NCBI GenBank assembly: GCA_011048485.1
Contig: DSDX01000308.1
Coordinates: forward strand, 1 to 8,737
DNA: 8,737 bases
From: Candidatus Aminicenantota bacterium
Lineage (GTDB): Bacteria; Acidobacteriota; Aminicenantia; Aminicenantales; Saccharicenantaceae
Reading direction: 5' to 3'
Positions 6,295 to 8,737 of the stretch are shown in pieces. Position numbers and translations under genes: made by a program. The notes under the pieces are model-generated. The model had not been told where the DNA came from. It did not search any database and worked only from the letters and a program-made list of their open reading frames with translations. Positions within the stretch are counted from its first letter, which is position 1. Every line of letters starts with the position of its first letter.

Positions 6295-8158
6295 CGCCGG
6301 GTCCGGTTTCACGTGAAACTGGCTGTCTGAGGGCCTTCCGTTTGGTCTGGATCTCGATATAGAGCGCGAGATTTTGAACGGCCGCCGGCGTCATGCCTGG
6401 GATCTTCCTGGCCTCACCGATCGTCATAGGTCTGCGGCCATCGAGCTTTTCAACCGCCTCGCGCGAGAGCCCCGAAACCATCCGAAAGTCCATATGCGCG
6501 GGTATCCTCATCGAATCGACCTTCTCGGCTTTAGCGATCTCTCTTTCCTGCTTTCGGATATAGCCTTCATACTTCGCTTCCGATTCGACGCGCCGCCTCT
6601 CCTCGAAACCCAATTTCGCTGGAAGCTCTCCGTATTCTAGCACATCCTCGATGGAGATTTCAGGCTTTTTCAGGTGCTCGAACAGGGCCGTGGCGGTCCC
6701 GGCCCCATTCCTGGTCCTGGCCCGCTTCAGAAAAGCGATCGTCTGCTCGATACGCCTCTCCCTGCCCTCGAATTCCGCCCAGACATCGTCCGGGATGAGC
6801 CCCAGTGCCCGGCCGTATGGCATAAGCCTCTTGTCGGCGTTATCCACCCGGAGCAGGAGTCTGTGCTCTGCCCGGGAGCTGAAAAGCCTGTAGGGCTCAT
6901 CGATGCCCGCCGAGACGAGATCATCGATGAGCACCCCGATATAGGCCTCGTCCCGCCTGAGAATGAACGGCGCCTTTCCCTCGAGGGCCAGGACAGCGTT
7001 GATCCCGGCCATGAGCCCTTGAGCGGCCGCTTCTTCATAGCCCGAAGTCCCGTTGATCTGGCCGGCCAGGTAAAGCCGCCGGACTTTCCGCGTCTCGAGC
7101 GTTGGCTGGAGCTCGCTAGGGGAGACGGCGTCGTACTCGATGCCGTAGGCGGGCCTGAGGATTCTCGCCCTATCGAGCCCCGGTATGGTCGCGAGGATCA
7201 TCTGCTGGACCTGGAACGGCAGGCTCGACGACAAGCCGTTGACGTAGATCTCGGTTGTCTGAAGACCCTCCGGTTCCAAAAAGAACTGGTGGCGGGCGCG
7301 CTGCGGGAATTTGACGACCTTGTCCTCGATCGACGGACAATACCGGGGCCCTATCCCCTTGATCTTGCCGCCATAAAGGGGGGACTTGTCGAGATTGCGG
7401 CGGATCACGGCGTGCGTATCAGCGTTCGTGTGTCCCAGATGACAGAGAACCTTGTTCTCGAGCTTGCCCCTGGTCCGGTAGGAAAAAGGGACCGGATCCT
7501 GGTCGCCCGGCTGGGGGACGAATCGCTCCCAATCGATCGTCTTCCTGTCCAGGCGCATGGGCGTTCCGGTCTTCAGCCGGATGATCCTCAGGTCAAGGCT
7601 CTTGAGCTGCTCAGCCAGCTCGACCGACGGCGGTTCGTTGGCTCGCCCGGCCGCGTAGCTCTCAAGACCGATATGGATCACCCCGTTGAGGAATGTCCCA
7701 GGGGTCAGAATAACGGCCCGGGACGCGAGGACAGTCCCCTCCAGCGTCCTGACCCCCTTGACCGCGCCCTCGGAGACGACCACCTCCGAAACGATGCCTT
7801 GAAAGAGCGTCAGGTTGGCCAGGCTCTCGAGCGCATGTTTCATCTCCAGCCTGTAGGCCGCCTTGTCGCATTGGGCCCGGGGTGCCTGGACCGCCCCGCC
7901 CCGGCTCCTGTTGAGGAGACGGAATTGGATGCCCGTCCGGTCGGCGAGAATCCCCATCAGGCCCCCAAGGGCGTCGATCTCCCGGACAAGCTGTCCCTTG
8001 GCCAATCCGCCGATAGCCGGATTGCAGGACATCTGGGCGATCGTGTCGAGATGGGTCGTCACCAGGCATACGTCAAGCCCCATCCCGCTCGCCGCGGCCG
8101 CCGCCTCGCAACCGGCGTGCCCGGCGCCGACGACGACGACATCGAAGGAATCCGTCAT
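6287..8158 (-). CDS. mnmG: tRNA uridine-5-carboxymethylaminomethyl modification enzyme MnmG (GidA)
   Basis: FAD- and NADH-dependent partner of MnmE. The complex uses a methylenetetrahydrofolate-derived carbon and glycine or ammonium to modify the wobble uridine U34 of several tRNAs. The 623-residue protein shows the FAD-binding GAGHAGCEAA (11-20), Cys45 in MSCNPAIGG, LKTGTP (195-200), and Cys274 in GPRYCPSIEDK; the two cysteines match the conserved functional cysteines of E. coli GidA. The C-terminal MnmE/tRNA-interaction domain includes VSGLSREAVEKL and MTIGEARKIPGMTPAAV. A GTG at 8161 immediately precedes the ATG at 8158-8156; the ATG is preferred because AGGG (8169-8166) lies 7 nt before it, a better spacing. 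The gene follows mnmE after about 9 nt, as expected for partners. Its last codons contain parS and overlap parA by 8 nt. The usual downstream gene rsmG is missing. Confidence 0.97.
   Translation of the reverse strand: MTDSFDVVVVGAGHAGCEAAAAASGMGLDVCLVTTHLDTIAQMSCNPAIGGLAKGQLVREIDALGGLMGILADRTGIQFRLLNRSRGGAVQAPRAQCDKAAYRLEMKHALESLANLTLFQGIVSEVVVSEGAVKGVRTLEGTVLASRAVILTPGTFLNGVIHIGLESYAAGRANEPPSVELAEQLKSLDLRIIRLKTGTPMRLDRKTIDWERFVPQPGDQDPVPFSYRTRGKLENKVLCHLGHTNADTHAVIRRNLDKSPLYGGKIKGIGPRYCPSIEDKVVKFPQRARHQFFLEPEGLQTTEIYVNGLSSSLPFQVQQMILATIPGLDRARILRPAYGIEYDAVSPSELQPTLETRKVRRLYLAGQINGTSGYEEAAAQGLMAGINAVLALEGKAPFILRRDEAYIGVLIDDLVSAGIDEPYRLFSSRAEHRLLLRVDNADKRLMPYGRALGLIPDDVWAEFEGRERRIEQTIAFLKRARTRNGAGTATALFEHLKKPEISIEDVLEYGELPAKLGFEERRRVESEAKYEGYIRKQEREIAKAEKVDSMRIPAHMDFRMVSGLSREAVEKLDGRRPMTIGEARKIPGMTPAAVQNLALYIEIQTKRKALRQPVSRETGPGDE
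6305..6320. promoter_or_regulatory. parS centromere-like site for ParB
   Basis: Positions 6306-6319 read GTTTCACGTGAAAC, a perfect palindrome identical to the central 14 bp of the canonical parS sequence TGTTTCACGTGAAACA; only the two outermost bases differ (G at 6305 and T at 6320). It encodes V-S-R-E-T (residues 614-618) near the MnmG C-terminus and ends 11 nt before the parA ATG. Location next to parAB is typical for chromosomal parS. No second copy was seen in the window. Confidence 0.93.
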
Positions 8159-8167
8159 CACTGGGCC

Positions 8168-8737
8168 CTACTTTCCGACACAGAACCGGCCGAAGATCTC
8201 GTCCAGGATCTCCCCGGCCCCGACCTCGCCCGTGAGTTCCCCTAGGAGGCTGAGGGCCGTCCGGATCTCCTCGGCGGCGATCTCCTCGTAACGCCCGCTC
8301 TGGAGGATCTTCCGGGCCTTTCGGAGGGCCTCGAGGACGCCCTCGAGCGCGTTCTTCTGCCACGCGTGCAGGACGAGATCATGTTCTTGGTCGAGCGAGG
8401 CCGGGCCGAAATGGGCCCTGATCCGGGAGCGAAGCTCGTCGATATTGTGGCCCTTGAGCGCCGAGGCCTCGACGACGGGCCTCGAGCCGGCCAACTCCCT
8501 GAGCATCTCGGGCGAAAGCTTCCTCGGAAGATCGTTCTTGTTCAGGACGACGAGCGCCTTTTTCCCTTGGTATCGGCGCGCCAGGCGCTTGTCGTCCTCA
8601 CCGGCCTGGCGGGATCCGTCGAGGACGATGAGCAGACCATCCGCATCCCCGGCGATCTTCCGGCCCCTGGCCAGACCCTTTGTTTCGACGGGATTTGTGG
8701 GCTTTCCGAGACCGGCCATGTCGACGAGGTGGAAGAC
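8168..8737 (-). CDS. mnmE: tRNA modification GTPase MnmE (TrmE), C-terminal part
   Basis: Partial gene: 189 residues are in the window and the N-terminus lies beyond position 8737. MnmE is a dimerising GTPase whose hydrolysis drives U34 modification with MnmG. Visible are the G3 region HLVDMAGLG (residues 3-11 of this fragment), G4 NKND (66-69), a G5-like EASALKGHNIDEL, and the helical domain ending in RFCVGK, which carries the invariant C-terminal Cys of the C-(I/V)-G-K motif. The G3 motif is unusual: the family has DTAGLR or DTAGIR, here D-M-A-G-L-G, so the Thr and Arg are replaced. The Glu in PVETKG, equivalent by alignment to catalytic Glu282 of E. coli MnmE, is retained. The stop is TAG, about 9 nt before mnmG, and its G pair also forms part of the mnmG Shine-Dalgarno region. 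Confidence 0.95.
   Translation of the reverse strand, partial: VFHLVDMAGLGKPTNPVETKGLARGRKIAGDADGLLIVLDGSRQAGEDDKRLARRYQGKKALVVLNKNDLPRKLSPEMLRELAGSRPVVEASALKGHNIDELRSRIRAHFGPASLDQEHDLVLHAWQKNALEGVLEALRKARKILQSGRYEEIAAEEIRTALSLLGELTGEVGAGEILDEIFGRFCVGK

Noticed and set aside
6674..8245. Plus-strand open frame of 523 codons opposite mnmG and the mnmE end.
   Set aside because: It mirrors mnmG codon structure, is rich in Arg, Pro, Asp and Gly, has no motif or plausible ribosome binding site, and spans the boundary of two real genes.

Overview
The window is a dense, high-G+C stretch of bacterial chromosome in which every supported gene lies on the minus strand, so transcription runs from position 8737 towards 1. 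Junctions are very tight: four start codons overlap the preceding stop codon, and one start is TTG behind a strong Shine-Dalgarno sequence. Gene content is core housekeeping, with no mobile element, CRISPR array, RNA gene or stretch above 105 bases without a gene. The lineage cannot be fixed from this sequence. The G+C content, the bactofilin attached to parAB and the protein style recall Acidobacteriota/Aminicenantes or deltaproteobacterial-type genomes, but this is only an impression.

Region 1 (8737 to about 4268) looks like one operon: the 3' part of mnmE, then mnmG, parA, parB and a bactofilin gene. MnmE and MnmG together make the carboxymethylaminomethyl-type modification of tRNA wobble uridines. 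ParA and ParB are the chromosome segregation ATPase and the CTP-dependent clamp. A near-canonical parS site (perfect 14-bp core GTTTCACGTGAAAC) is written into the last codons of mnmG, 11 nt upstream of the parA start. rsmG (gidB), which usually sits between mnmG and parA, is absent. The bactofilin gene is joined to parB by an ATGA overlap and is followed by a possible intrinsic terminator.

Region 2 (about 4261 to 50) is a second unit. A good sigma70-type promoter (TTGAGT, 17 bp, TATAAT) drives pyrG (CTP synthase). It is followed by a phosphomannomutase/phosphoglucomutase gene and a mannose-1-phosphate guanylyltransferase gene. The last two catalyse consecutive steps to GDP-mannose, for glycan or polysaccharide synthesis. 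Positions 1-49 lie downstream of the last gene and show no start codon or convincing signal.

The most interesting theme is spatial organisation. A parS site, ParA, ParB and a polymer-forming bactofilin lie together, and directly beyond them is the enzyme that makes CTP, the nucleotide that ParB clamps use. Further signals are a perfect 24-bp palindrome inside parA, a basic C-terminal tail on PyrG, a six-G tract at the pyrG transcription start, and an altered G3 motif in MnmE.
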